DNA of 64,000 bases. It comes from Cohnella sp. GbtcB17. Its GTDB lineage: Bacteria; Bacillota; Bacilli; Paenibacillales; Paenibacillaceae. Where the stretch lies: the NCBI RefSeq assembly GCF_019091135.1, contig NZ_JAGXJW010000021.1, forward strand, positions 1 through 64,000, written 5' to 3'. The notes beneath the pieces are model-generated. The model ran no database searches. It saw nothing but the letters and a program-made list of their open reading frames with translations, and was not told the origin of the DNA. This document shows positions 8,068-18,000 of this stretch, piece by piece. A program made the position numbers and the translations under genes. Each line of letters begins with the position of its first letter. Within the stretch, counting starts at the first letter, position 1.

Positions 8068-10866
8068 ATGAAGGATATGCGAGAACGATGGATCATCGTT
8101 TTTCTCGTGTTTGTGCTGTGTTGCGCTTCTTTCCCGGGATGGATGGCGACTGGGGGGATCGTTTACGCGGCGGACGACTTTGCGGGAGGAGACGGAACGA
8201 CGGGCGACCCTTATCAGATCGAATCGGCAGATCAACTGGATCGTGTGAGGGATTACTTAGACAGTCACTTTGTTTTGAATCATGATATCGATATGCGTGC
8301 GTTCGATGCCGATCATCCGTGGGAGCCGATTGGCGATGAGACGATCCCATTCACAGGGAGTCTGGACGGCCGAAATTTTAAAATTACGAATTTAGTCATT
8401 AATGCCCCTGCTTCCAGTCAGCCTGTGGGGCTATTCGGCGTTGTAGCAGGGACGAGCAGTTTTATACAGAATCTCATCATCGATGCAGTTGAAGTAAGAG
8501 GCCTTGATTACGTAGGGGTGCTGGCTGGCCGGAATAGCACGACGATCCATAACGTTGGCGTTGCGGGGAACGTATACGGTCAAAACTTTGTAGGCGGTCT
8601 GGCAGGGGCGAGTGCAGACTCCCATTTAACGAACAGCTATGCGACTGGCGACGTATTCGGAACAAATGATGTAGGCGGCTTGAGCGGACGCGTGGATAAC
8701 GGAGTTGTATCCTACAGCTATGCCGCGGGCGATGTCAGCAGCCCGGTTGATGTAGGCGGACTAATCGGTAAACAAGAGGATACCCATGTCTCTTACAGCT
8801 ATGCAGTTGGTAACGTAACGGGCTGTGAAGATGTCGGCGGTCTCGTAGGAGATAATGGCGACAACTCGCTCATTTCCAACAGCTATGCCACTGGAGCGGT
8901 GACCGGCTCGTGTGAATCCGGGTATCCAGGCGATTCTGTGGGCGGACTGGTAGGGGATAATAGCGATGGCGATATTGAAACGAGTTATGCAATCGGGCGA
9001 GTTATAGGGGGTTCTAACGCAGGCAGCCTGGTCGGCATTAGCGGCAGCGGGTATGTGGACAACAGCTTCTATAATATGGAGACGACGGGGCAGTCGGATG
9101 TTAGCGGGCAAGGTCTGACTTCCGACGAAATGAAGGACAAGCAGAACTACACGGGCTGGGACTTCGATACGGTATGGAACATGGAAGCACCGCACCACGG
9201 TGGATATCCCTATGTAAAGGCCATTCAAGCTTTCGTAACTTATGCCGGGAACGGTACGGACGGTAGTGGTGAACGGACGAGCAGTCAATCTTATTTGCCC
9301 GGATCGTTTGTGGAAATTCAAGATATAAGCCACGAATGGACAAGAGCGGGCTATCGATTCAATGGCTGGAACACAGCGGCAGACGGCAGCGGGGATGCTT
9401 ATGGCGCCCATCAGACGATTACATTGAGCGGCAATATTCTTTTGTATGCGAATTGGAAGCAGCCAGCCGTACCTGCGATCGCGACACCGACGGACGGTGA
9501 ATATACGAATAACCGCTTGCCGGCGATCAGCGGTTTGGCGGATGAAGGCGTATCGGTAGTGATTAGATTGGATGGAAGCGAAGCGGCAACGGTAACGACA
9601 GCGGCTGATGGGAGCTGGTCATGGACGCCGCCTGGCGGACTTGCAGACGGCTTGCATACTGTGAGCGCTGGCGTAGTCGATTCAACCGGGAATCCAGTCA
9701 GCTTATCGGCGGAGCATGCGTTCACGGTGGACACGGTGCCCCCTGTCATTGCCCTGTCCGGAGATGCGACGGTTACCCTCACGGCAGGAACCTCCTTCGT
9801 TGATCCTGGCGTAACCGTGGCAGATGCGGAAGGGGACATCGTGGCTTCGGTCACGGGCAGCGTAGACCATCAGGTGCCAGGCACTTATACCTTGCGATAT
9901 GATGCGACAGATCGCGCGGGAAATGCTGCGGTGCCGGTGATCCGTACGGTGCAGGTGATCCCGCGGAGCTCCGGGGGAGATATTTATCAGCCGTCAAACA
10001 ACGCGAATCTCGTGCGGTTGATCGTGAAGGCGAAGGAAGGCGATCTGGCATTAACGCCGGCATTCCCGGCAGGCACGACCCGTTATCAAGCGGAGACGAC
10101 TGCGAACGAGGCAACGATCGAAGCGATCCTTTCCGATGCGAAAGCGACTGTAACCTTGGATAAGACCAATCTGGTTGGAGGAATAACGGTTGCCCTTGAT
10201 GAGGGAGACAATGCGTTCGAACTCATCGTTAGAGCGGAGAGCGGCGCCCTCAAGACGTACAACCTGACGATTCGTCGTTTGACAAAGCCCGAGGAACCAG
10301 GGACGGTAACCCCCGTCTGCACATTCCGGGATATCAAGGGTCATTGGGCAGAGCTCCCCATTTGCGAAGCCTTCGAGATCGGGATTGTAGAGGGCCGGTC
10401 CGAGGCGGCGTTCCAGCCTCAAGCGGATATTACCCGCATCGAGTTTGCGGCCATGCTGCTGCGTGCGCTTGGCACTGACACAGGGCCTGCCGAGCGCGCG
10501 CTCCCCTTCACCGATCAGGGGCGAATTCCTGCTTGGGCGAGCGATGTGGTCGGTACGGCAGTAGAGAACGGCGTATTGCAGGGTTATCCGGATCGTACGC
10601 TTCGACCGATGCAAAGGGTAAGCCGCTCGGAGATGGTTGTCATAATGGCAAGGGCAATGAAGTGGGAGAGCGAGCCGGGAGGCACCGCCTTCGCAGACGA
10701 TGCGGATATTCCGCATTGGGCGAGCGGATACGTCCAGGGCGCCGTTCGGAGAAATCTGGTGCAAGGACGCGAAGGCAATCGGTTCAGTCCATCGGATCCG
10801 GCTACAAGGGCGGAAGCAACGGCGTTGCTATTGCGACTGTGGCGCAATCTCTCAGTGGCTCATTGA
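8068..10866 (+). CDS. SLH-anchored surface protein with GLUG, InlB-type, Ig-like and cadherin-like domains
   Basis: 932 residues with a signal peptide (about 1-35, ending VYAAD). Residues ~35-360 hold repeated blocks of the form DVGGLVG..., NSYATG... typical of the GLUG motif; ~390-468 a Listeria-Bacteroides (InlB-type) repeat ending LYANWK; ~469-560 a bacterial Ig-like domain; ~560-633 a DUF5011/HYR-like domain (VDPGVTV...GTYTLRYDATDRAGN); ~646-735 a cadherin-like beta-sandwich; ~752-932 three SLH repeats. No enzyme motif is visible. Likely an adhesive or structural surface protein held on secondary cell-wall polymer. Own ribosome site AGGGGGCAG and terminator. Confidence 0.85.
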   Translation: MKDMRERWIIVFLVFVLCCASFPGWMATGGIVYAADDFAGGDGTTGDPYQIESADQLDRVRDYLDSHFVLNHDIDMRAFDADHPWEPIGDETIPFTGSLDGRNFKITNLVINAPASSQPVGLFGVVAGTSSFIQNLIIDAVEVRGLDYVGVLAGRNSTTIHNVGVAGNVYGQNFVGGLAGASADSHLTNSYATGDVFGTNDVGGLSGRVDNGVVSYSYAAGDVSSPVDVGGLIGKQEDTHVSYSYAVGNVTGCEDVGGLVGDNGDNSLISNSYATGAVTGSCESGYPGDSVGGLVGDNSDGDIETSYAIGRVIGGSNAGSLVGISGSGYVDNSFYNMETTGQSDVSGQGLTSDEMKDKQNYTGWDFDTVWNMEAPHHGGYPYVKAIQAFVTYAGNGTDGSGERTSSQSYLPGSFVEIQDISHEWTRAGYRFNGWNTAADGSGDAYGAHQTITLSGNILLYANWKQPAVPAIATPTDGEYTNNRLPAISGLADEGVSVVIRLDGSEAATVTTAADGSWSWTPPGGLADGLHTVSAGVVDSTGNPVSLSAEHAFTVDTVPPVIALSGDATVTLTAGTSFVDPGVTVADAEGDIVASVTGSVDHQVPGTYTLRYDATDRAGNAAVPVIRTVQVIPRSSGGDIYQPSNNANLVRLIVKAKEGDLALTPAFPAGTTRYQAETTANEATIEAILSDAKATVTLDKTNLVGGITVALDEGDNAFELIVRAESGALKTYNLTIRRLTKPEEPGTVTPVCTFRDIKGHWAELPICEAFEIGIVEGRSEAAFQPQADITRIEFAAMLLRALGTDTGPAERALPFTDQGRIPAWASDVVGTAVENGVLQGYPDRTLRPMQRVSRSEMVVIMARAMKWESEPGGTAFADDADIPHWASGYVQGAVRRNLVQGREGNRFSPSDPATRAEATALLLRLWRNLSVAH

Positions 10867-10895
10867 TGTATTCTCCGGTTAGAATAAGGTGACAC

Positions 10896-10926
10896 GAATG
10901 GCGGCCATAGGGCCGCCATTCCTTTT
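10896..10926 (+). terminator. Terminator after the GLUG surface protein
   Basis: Perfect 11-bp stem GAATGGCGGCC / GGCCGCCATTC with ATAG loop followed by CTTTT. Confidence 0.88.
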
Positions 10927-11061
10927 GGCCGATAAACCTGTTAAGGAGAACCGTACCATAAATAACGGCATGTTTTGTGCTTGCTGCCCGAGCTGCGGTA
11001 ACCTTTTGCACGGAGGCCGGCACTTAGTATGTAAGACACGGATACAAAGGAGGTGCCGCAG

Positions 11062-12594
11062 GTGCGACAATGGATAGAACAAGCGAAGCTGGGCGATCCA
11101 TATGCCTATGAACAGGTTGTTCTTCATTTTAAGGGAATGGCTTATACAGTGGCATATGGAAAGTTAGGGGATCCGTTCTTGACGGAGGATGCGGTGCAAG
11201 AAGCATTCGTGGAGGCATTCGCCAATCTCGCCAAACTGCAAGATGCTGAAGCGTTCCCTGGATGGTTTAAAAAAATCGTCGAGCGTCAATGCTATCGATT
11301 CCTTCGCAGGAAGAAACGGATCGCGTTGCCGCTCAGCAAGGCCGTTGCTATACCGGCGGACACCGGCGACGTGGAGTCGATCATTGAAAGCAAAGAAAGG
11401 CGGGAGACGCTGCTCCTCTCTATGGAGGGTTTGCCTCAGCATTTGAAGCTGGCGGTACGCCTCTTTTATTTTCAAGGCTACTCGCTTAAGGAAATATCGA
11501 GTTATTTGGGCGTGTCTTCCTCGGTCTTGAAAAAACGGCTTTTCGACGCCCGGCGAAAATTGAAGACGTCGCTGCTGGTCTCCGACTTTGTATCCGTGTT
11601 TAATGACTTGTACCAGGGAGGAGTACCCATGCTCCATATTGTGAACGGGGACGTTGTCGGTAATAAGCTAAGACAAGGAAATATCGCGGGAGACATTTTA
11701 GTCTGGAGGGAGATCTATCCGGTGGGCCCGGCGTTTGAAAAAATGAACGGGCGCAAGGAAAGGTTATGCAGGGCTCAATATTTGGAGCGGACCCTCGGTA
11801 TACCTGCTATGGACTTCATTAAGAACTGCGAAACGCAGGAGCAAGCGATCCAGCGCTTCAAAAAGTACGAAGAAGTGGTGATGTGGTTCGAGCATGATTT
11901 ATTCGATCAAACCATGTTGTGCTACTTATTGGATTGGTTTGCCAAGCAATCTTTAGGCAGAACCCGGATCAATCTCCTCTGTATCGGGGACTATCCCGGT
12001 ATCGACTTGTTCCGCGGGATGGGACAGCTGACATCCGAACAGTTGATGACTTTATCCGGCACGTGGAGCCGCATTGGAGAAAGGGAACTTGAACTGGGCA
12101 GCCGTATTTGGAAGTCGTACACCTCACCGCGTATAGAGGATCATATTGAAATCTTGCAGCTGGACACTTCGGCACTGCCTTTTGCACGTGCGGCTTTTAC
12201 CCTGCATGCAGCTCGTCTTCCTTCACCGGTTAATGGATTGGGCATTGTCGAGCAAACGATTCTGGCGTTAGCCCAAGCGGGCATTCAATCATCTATCGAA
12301 CTGTTTAAGGAGATGGGCAAGCTTCTGCACGAGCTGGGAATGGGGGACTTGGAGTACTGGTATCGGTTAAAAACGATGTCTGCGCAACCGGGTGCTCTCC
12401 TTATACTTAACGCTCCGGATGCATCCCTAGACAAATCCATGGTGGAATTAACGGATCTGGGGAGGAGGGTATTGTCCGGAGAAAAAGATTGGCTAAAGGA
12501 AAAAGGTATCGATGAGAGATATGGAGGTTTGCATCTTACGGAAAATACCGAGTGGCGCTGGGACCGGACGGGGAAACGGTTAGTCTATATTTAG
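11062..12594 (+). CDS. ECF sigma factor fused to a DUF1835-like domain
   Basis: 510 residues. N-terminal third is a sigma-70 ECF factor: region 2 (about 5-80, with LTEDAVQEAFVEAF and GWFKKIVERQCYRFLRRK) and region 4 (about 115-170, YSLKEISSYLGVSSSVLKKRLFDARRKLK). From ~190 it continues without a break into LHIVNGDVVGNKL...DILVWREIYPVGP, the start of a DUF1835-type domain, with a long C-terminal part of unknown function. ECF factors are usually ~180 residues and paired with an anti-sigma gene; none is nearby, so the extension may do the sensing. GTG 11062 chosen because AAAGGAGG lies 8 nt before it; an in-frame GTG at 11053 overlaps that ribosome site. Confidence 0.82.
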   Translation: MRQWIEQAKLGDPYAYEQVVLHFKGMAYTVAYGKLGDPFLTEDAVQEAFVEAFANLAKLQDAEAFPGWFKKIVERQCYRFLRRKKRIALPLSKAVAIPADTGDVESIIESKERRETLLLSMEGLPQHLKLAVRLFYFQGYSLKEISSYLGVSSSVLKKRLFDARRKLKTSLLVSDFVSVFNDLYQGGVPMLHIVNGDVVGNKLRQGNIAGDILVWREIYPVGPAFEKMNGRKERLCRAQYLERTLGIPAMDFIKNCETQEQAIQRFKKYEEVVMWFEHDLFDQTMLCYLLDWFAKQSLGRTRINLLCIGDYPGIDLFRGMGQLTSEQLMTLSGTWSRIGERELELGSRIWKSYTSPRIEDHIEILQLDTSALPFARAAFTLHAARLPSPVNGLGIVEQTILALAQAGIQSSIELFKEMGKLLHELGMGDLEYWYRLKTMSAQPGALLILNAPDASLDKSMVELTDLGRRVLSGEKDWLKEKGIDERYGGLHLTENTEWRWDRTGKRLVYI

Positions 12595-12698
12595 ATGGAG
12601 CAGGATCAGGGCTCCATGGCAATGCCGGTATTCGAGGGCGCCAGCCAATGGGTTACTAAAGTATACCTTGTTTACATCTTCATATTGATTTTACAAGA

Positions 12699-12706
12699 CC
12701 CGATAT
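12699..12706 (+). promoter_or_regulatory. Possible sigma-D (motility) -10 element of the chemoreceptor gene
   Basis: CCCGATAT matches 7 of 8 bases of the SigD -10 consensus GCCGATAT and lies upstream of a chemotaxis gene, the expected target class. No good TAAA -35 is visible at the right spacing, so this is tentative. Confidence 0.35.
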
Positions 12707-12756
12707 AAACTGTTGGACAAACAACCAGTGCAACAGGTATCGGAGGACGGAATTTT

Positions 12757-14763
12757 ATGAAGTTCAAGGGGAATCGGGGAAGAAGCTCTATACGGCTGAA
12801 GCTGTCGATCGTGCTGCTCATGATGGTCATTCTTCCCTTGCTAGGTACGACGGTGTTCTTTATTCAGTACTTCACAGGCGTCTCGAAAGACAACAATGGA
12901 CGAATCCAGGAGACGATCGAAGAGCTGAATATTTCCCGAATCGACGATTGGATGCAATCCAAATTTTCCGCTTTACAGGAGTTAAGCGGGCAACATCAAG
13001 GCGAGTTCCAGACGGCGGATCCAAAGAAAATCATACCCATCCTTAAGGTGCTCGACGAGAGCGATAAGGAGATCGGCGCGTATACTGTGCTTGATTCGAA
13101 CGGCAAAGGCATCGATACGAACCAGCTACCCCTCGACGCTTCGGATCGGGAATATTTCATCAAGATTAAGGAGACGAAGCAGCCGGTCATCTCGGACATG
13201 CTGGTCAGCAAAAAGACGAAAAAGTACGTCTTGCCTTTGGTCGTTCCGCTGCTGGATGCTTCCGGCCAATTCGTCGGCGCCATTTCGGCTAGCGTGTCTC
13301 CCGAGATTCTAACGACGTTGACCAATAAAATCAAGGTTGGCAAAACCGGGTTCGGTTACATCCTATCGGGAAGCGGCGACTATTACACCTATCCGGACCA
13401 AAGCAGGATTGGAAAAAAGCTAGAAGACTTCCAGCCCTCCGATAGCGAGAAAAAAGCCTTTCAGAAGATTCTGGCGGCCAACTCGAGCGGGTCTGTCGAA
13501 TACCGGGAGTCTGGAGGAAGGCAGCTTATCGTTCATTACGACTCGATTCCGAACACGGATTGGAAGCTGATCGTGGCTGCGCCCAAAAGCGAAATCATGG
13601 CGGATGTGAATCACGCCAAGACATTGACCGCTTGGATTATCGTCGCGGTACTTCTGATCGTCGGACTGATCGCCGTGTTCGTGACGGGCTTGATCGTCAA
13701 GCCAATCTTGGCGATCTCTGGCGTGATGAAAAAAGTGGCTGCCGGAGACTTGAAGGACCGTGTACCAGTCCGGACAAAAGACGAGCTCGGGCAGATGGGC
13801 GGCAACATTAACGAGATGATCGACTCCCTTGCCGGAATCGTACGGCAAATCAATAAGACGGTAGACCAGGTGGCGAGCGAATCGGAGGAGCTGAAGCGGT
13901 CGGCAGAGCAGTCTTCCGATGCCGCTTCGCAGATTGCAGCCTCGATTCAAGGGGTGGCGGACGGTGCCGATGCGCAGCTGCAAGGGTCGGAGCAATCAGC
14001 CCGGGCCATGGAGGAGGTGGCTGGCGGCATCCAGCGAATCGCCGAGTCCTCCGGCAGCGTGGCGGACATGACCAACCGCGTTGCTCTTGAAGTCGAAGAC
14101 GGCGTCGCCGACATCCGCACCGCGATCGAGCAGATGGATGTGATCGGCGCTTCCGCGGGAGAAGCGTCGACTGCGATGGAGGAATTGTCCGCACGCTCCA
14201 ACGAGATCGGACGGATCGTCGACGTCATCTCGGAGATTTCGAACCAAACGGCGCTTCTCTCCCTGAATGCCTCGATCGAAGCCGCACGTGCCGGCGTACA
14301 GGGCCGAGGCTTCGCGGTCGTGGCCAATGAGGTCAAGAAGCTCGCGGAACAAACCCAACGTTCGGTAGAGGACATTGGCAGCCTGATCGGCGGCATTCAA
14401 CTGACCTCGGACAGGGCCCTGCGCTCTATGCAGCGAAACGTGGAAGCGATCGACGAAGGCGTCGTAAAGATGAGAAGCATCGGCGAAGGGTTCCAGCAGA
14501 TCCGCGTCGCGGTGCGAGATACGGCCGGACAGATCCAGGATATCTCCGCCACGACCGAACAGCTGTCCGCCGGCTCGGAGGAGATATCTGCGTCCGTCGC
14601 GGAAATGGTCGGAATCTCCAAAGCATCTGCAGAGAATACGCAGACCGTGGCAGGTTCGGCGCAAGAGCAAAGCGCCATTGCAGAGGATATCACCGCTTCG
14701 GCGCAGACGGTGAATCAGCGGATGGTCGAGCTCAGATCGATCGTGCATACATTCAAAGTATAA
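12757..14763 (+). CDS. Methyl-accepting chemotaxis protein with extracellular Cache-type sensor
   Basis: 668 residues with classical layout: membrane helix 1 (about 14-36), extracellular dCache-like ligand domain (~40-285, with SDREYF and KTGFGYILS...YTYPD), helix 2 (~290-313), HAMP (~315-368), and a long cytoplasmic coiled coil whose signalling tip is [20 protein letters not shown] near 493-512. The tip contacts CheA/CheW; Gln/Glu-rich flanks are methylation regions. There is no C-terminal CheR-binding pentapeptide. Ribosome site GGAGG before ATG, monocistronic. The ligand is not predictable. Confidence 0.93.
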   Translation: MKFKGNRGRSSIRLKLSIVLLMMVILPLLGTTVFFIQYFTGVSKDNNGRIQETIEELNISRIDDWMQSKFSALQELSGQHQGEFQTADPKKIIPILKVLDESDKEIGAYTVLDSNGKGIDTNQLPLDASDREYFIKIKETKQPVISDMLVSKKTKKYVLPLVVPLLDASGQFVGAISASVSPEILTTLTNKIKVGKTGFGYILSGSGDYYTYPDQSRIGKKLEDFQPSDSEKKAFQKILAANSSGSVEYRESGGRQLIVHYDSIPNTDWKLIVAAPKSEIMADVNHAKTLTAWIIVAVLLIVGLIAVFVTGLIVKPILAISGVMKKVAAGDLKDRVPVRTKDELGQMGGNINEMIDSLAGIVRQINKTVDQVASESEELKRSAEQSSDAASQIAASIQGVADGADAQLQGSEQSARAMEEVAGGIQRIAESSGSVADMTNRVALEVEDGVADIRTAIEQMDVIGASAGEASTAMEELSARSNEIGRIVDVISEISNQTALLSLNASIEAARAGVQGRGFAVVANEVKKLAEQTQRSVEDIGSLIGGIQLTSDRALRSMQRNVEAIDEGVVKMRSIGEGFQQIRVAVRDTAGQIQDISATTEQLSAGSEEISASVAEMVGISKASAENTQTVAGSAQEQSAIAEDITASAQTVNQRMVELRSIVHTFKV

Positions 14764-14820
14764 TCGTGATCGCCGCTATGTCCTTTTGCTTATAATAATT
14801 GACCAGTACGATCCTTCTAC

Positions 14821-14857
14821 AAAGACAGGGCCATCCCAATGGGACGGCTCTGTCTTT
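14821..14857 (+). terminator. Terminator of the chemoreceptor gene
   Basis: Stem of ~17 pairs with one mismatch (AAAGACAGGGCC... / ...GGCTCTGTCTTT) and AAT loop, ending in TTTT. Confidence 0.88.
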
Positions 14858-14908
14858 TGCTGCCTTGGTTAAACAAAATGCAAGGCACAGTCAAATTTTA
14901 TCCCTAGA

Positions 14909-14927
14909 GAGTGGGCTTGCCCCACTC
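14909..14927 (+). promoter_or_regulatory. Hairpin in the leader of the large beta-helix gene
   Basis: GAGTGGG / CCCACTC stem with CTTGC loop followed by CTTTCTTT, ~100 nt upstream of ATG 15024. Could be a second terminator or a leader attenuator; the sequence does not decide. Confidence 0.35.
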
Positions 14928-15023
14928 CTTTCTTTGAAGAGGAGGACTATTGTAGAGGATAACGGTAACTGCTTGCGAGAGATAATGAAGGCGGTTACAA
15001 AACGTTTATTTTAGGAGGTACAT

Positions 15024-18000
15024 ATGCTAACGAGAAAAGTAACGGCTTTGCTACTCGTGCTTGCCATCATCCTCACAGGCTGGATGCCCCGGACGGTCGG
15101 TGCTGCCGACTTCGATCAGAACGAGACCGTGTCCTTAACGGATACCGCCGCCACGGCTGATTTGATCTCTTCGCCGCAGGCCGCCGAGGAATCGGCGATC
15201 GTGCAGAGCTATCCGATGCCATCCATCTATACGCCATCTCAAGTCTATTCCTTAAAGGCGGGCAATGAAACGGTTCCCGTCATCGAATATTTGCCGGAAT
15301 ACGACTACGCCGAGTTTTCTTTTTCCGGGACGGTCAGCATCGAGGTGACGGCGGATGAGCCGATTACCTCGTATTCGATCAGCCCGCTGGCCAAGAACAT
15401 CCAGGGGACGATCGACGGGAACAAGCTGACGTTTACGCTTTCTTCCTCTACCTATGTCATCGTGGATATCAATGAAGTTCCGGGGGAAAAGGCGGACGAG
15501 ACCGATCCTGCGAAAATCCGAAAAAGACTCGTCATTGCGGCCGATCCGCTTGAGACGGATATTCCCGCAGCTTCGGGTCCCGGCATTTATAACGTGACGG
15601 CCGCGCCCTACAATGCGGACAACACAGGGGCCACGATGGCATCGGATGCGATTCAGCTAGCGATCGACGATGCCAATCAAGCTGGGGGAGGCACGGTATA
15701 TATTCCAGCCGGCGTCTATCTCTCCGGCAATCTGACCTTAAAAAGCAACGTCACCTTCTATCTGGCCGGCGGCGCCGTCATTGTCGGCACGGGCAGGGGC
15801 GAGGATTACCGGAACGACTTCCGCAAAGATTCCATCTCGGACGGCACGTACTTTATCCGAACGGAAGTGAATTCGGAGAATATCACCATGCGCGGCCGCG
15901 GCACGATCGACGGCAAAGGGATCGAGATGCGCAAGCGCAAGATGACGAATCCCCCGTCTACGCATAAGGCAGGGGAAGGCTTCATCAACAACCTGGTAGT
16001 GCCGATGGCGACCAGCCATTTTACGTTCGACGGATTGATTCTGCGCGATGGCGGCTTCTGGGCGTTCCTGGTCGTTCGTTCCGACAATGTGACGATCACG
16101 AATTACAAGGGCTTTCAAGATCTGCATGTGCTGGAGGATGACGCCATCGATATCAACGAGAGCCAGAACGTGCTGGTGAAGCATGCTATCGCCATCTCGG
16201 ACGACGACACCTTCTCCACCAAGACATGGCCGCAGAAAGGCATGTCCAAAGATTGGCCCGGCGCGATCGAGAATCTGGTGAATGTAGTGTTCGACGATTG
16301 TCTGGCCTGGACCCGCGCGGCGGCCTTCAAGATGGGCATGGGCATATGCGTGCCGCAGATCGGCGTCGTCTTCCGCAATTCCTATGTGTATCAAAGCGCC
16401 AGAGCGCTGCTCGTCGATCATGCTTATACGGAAAATCCGCTTCCGGTGGAAGGTTGGGCCAAGGACATCACGTTTGAGAACATCGATATCGAGCGGGTCG
16501 GCATTAACCAGTTCGGGAATTATTGGCTCCGGGTATCCACCAGCACGGCCGGCGACGTGAGCAACGTCCTGCTCAAAAATATCAATGTCCGCCAAACGGG
16601 AGGAGAATCCCCGATTCAAGGAAACCCCGTCAGAGGCGGCATGGTGAACGGGGTCACGTTTACGGATATTTATGTGAGGGGCACGCTTGCGAAAAGCTTG
16701 AGCGATATGAAGGTAGCCGTGAAAAATGAAAATGTGAGCGGCTTGGTCATTGCCAACTCGACGCCGGCCATTTTCAGCGACAACTTCGAGGATGGCGATA
16801 CCGGGGGATGGACCAGCTTTGCAGGCAGCTGGACGGTGACAGACGACGCCTCGAACGGCGGCGCCGCGAATAAAGCGTTGTCCAGCTGGAACCAGACCAA
16901 GACCTCTCTCCTTACCGCCAACGCCGGCGCCTCCTGGTCGGATTATGCCTATGAAGCCAAGGTGAAGCTGCCTTTTATCAACGGCGAGGAGAACGCAGGC
17001 CTTCTCTTCAGGGTGCAGGATGAAAATAACTATTACATGTACCGGATGAACGCCAAGTCCAAGAAGATGGAGCTGTTCAAGTCCGTAGCCGGAACGCTCA
17101 CCCTTGTAGCCGACACGCCCTTCACGTCCGCGAAGCAGTGGTATACGGTCAAAGCGGTCGTCCACGGGAATACGGTCAAAGGCTATGTCGACGGCGAATT
17201 AAAGACGGAATGGACGAATCCGACAACAGAATTGACAGCGGGCGGAATCGGTTTCCGCACCACCTCGGCCAAGGTATTGTTTGACGATGCAGCCGTGTCC
17301 GCCATTAATGAAGCGCCGACGGATATCGTGCTCTCGCATGACAGTATCGCCGAAAATACGACCGCGGGAGGCGTTGTCGGAACCTTCTCCACCGTCGATC
17401 CCGACGAGCAGGATACGTCCGCTTATGCGCTGGTGGAAGGGGAAGGCGATACGGACAACGGCAGCTTCTCGATTGCCGTGCTCGGGAATGCGCTGATGGT
17501 CCGCTCCGAACCGGATTACGAAACGAAGGACAGCTACAGCATTCGGGTGAGAACGACGGATTCGGGCGGACTTTATTACGAGAAGAGCTTTACGATTCAT
17601 ATTCTGGACAGGGATGAGACTCCCGTCGATTCGGATCCGGATGCCGTCCTGTACAGCGACGATTTTGAAGACGGGAATACGGCCGGATGGACTTCTTCCG
17701 GAGGCACCTGGAATGTCGCGACGGATGTCACGAAGGCGCTCGTCCAGAAGTCGAGCACGACGGCCTTTATTGCAGCCGGCGATTCATGGACGGATTACGT
17801 ATTTGAAGCCCGGGTCAAGGTTCCGATTACGAATGCGAATGCAGGCATCGTCTTCAGAGCGACGGACAACAAGAACTTTTATATGTACCGGATCAACGCC
17901 TCCAACCAAAAGCTGGAGTTGTACAAATGCGTGGAAGGCACCATGACCCTCGTATCCAGCACGTCGTTCACGGCTGCCGCGAAGCAGTGGTACACGTTAA

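Noticed and set aside
15738..17165. 475-codon open frame on the minus strand inside the beta-helix gene
   Set aside because: Antisense shadow of a GC-rich coding region; no ribosome site, no recognisable domain, and the plus strand has clear domains throughout.
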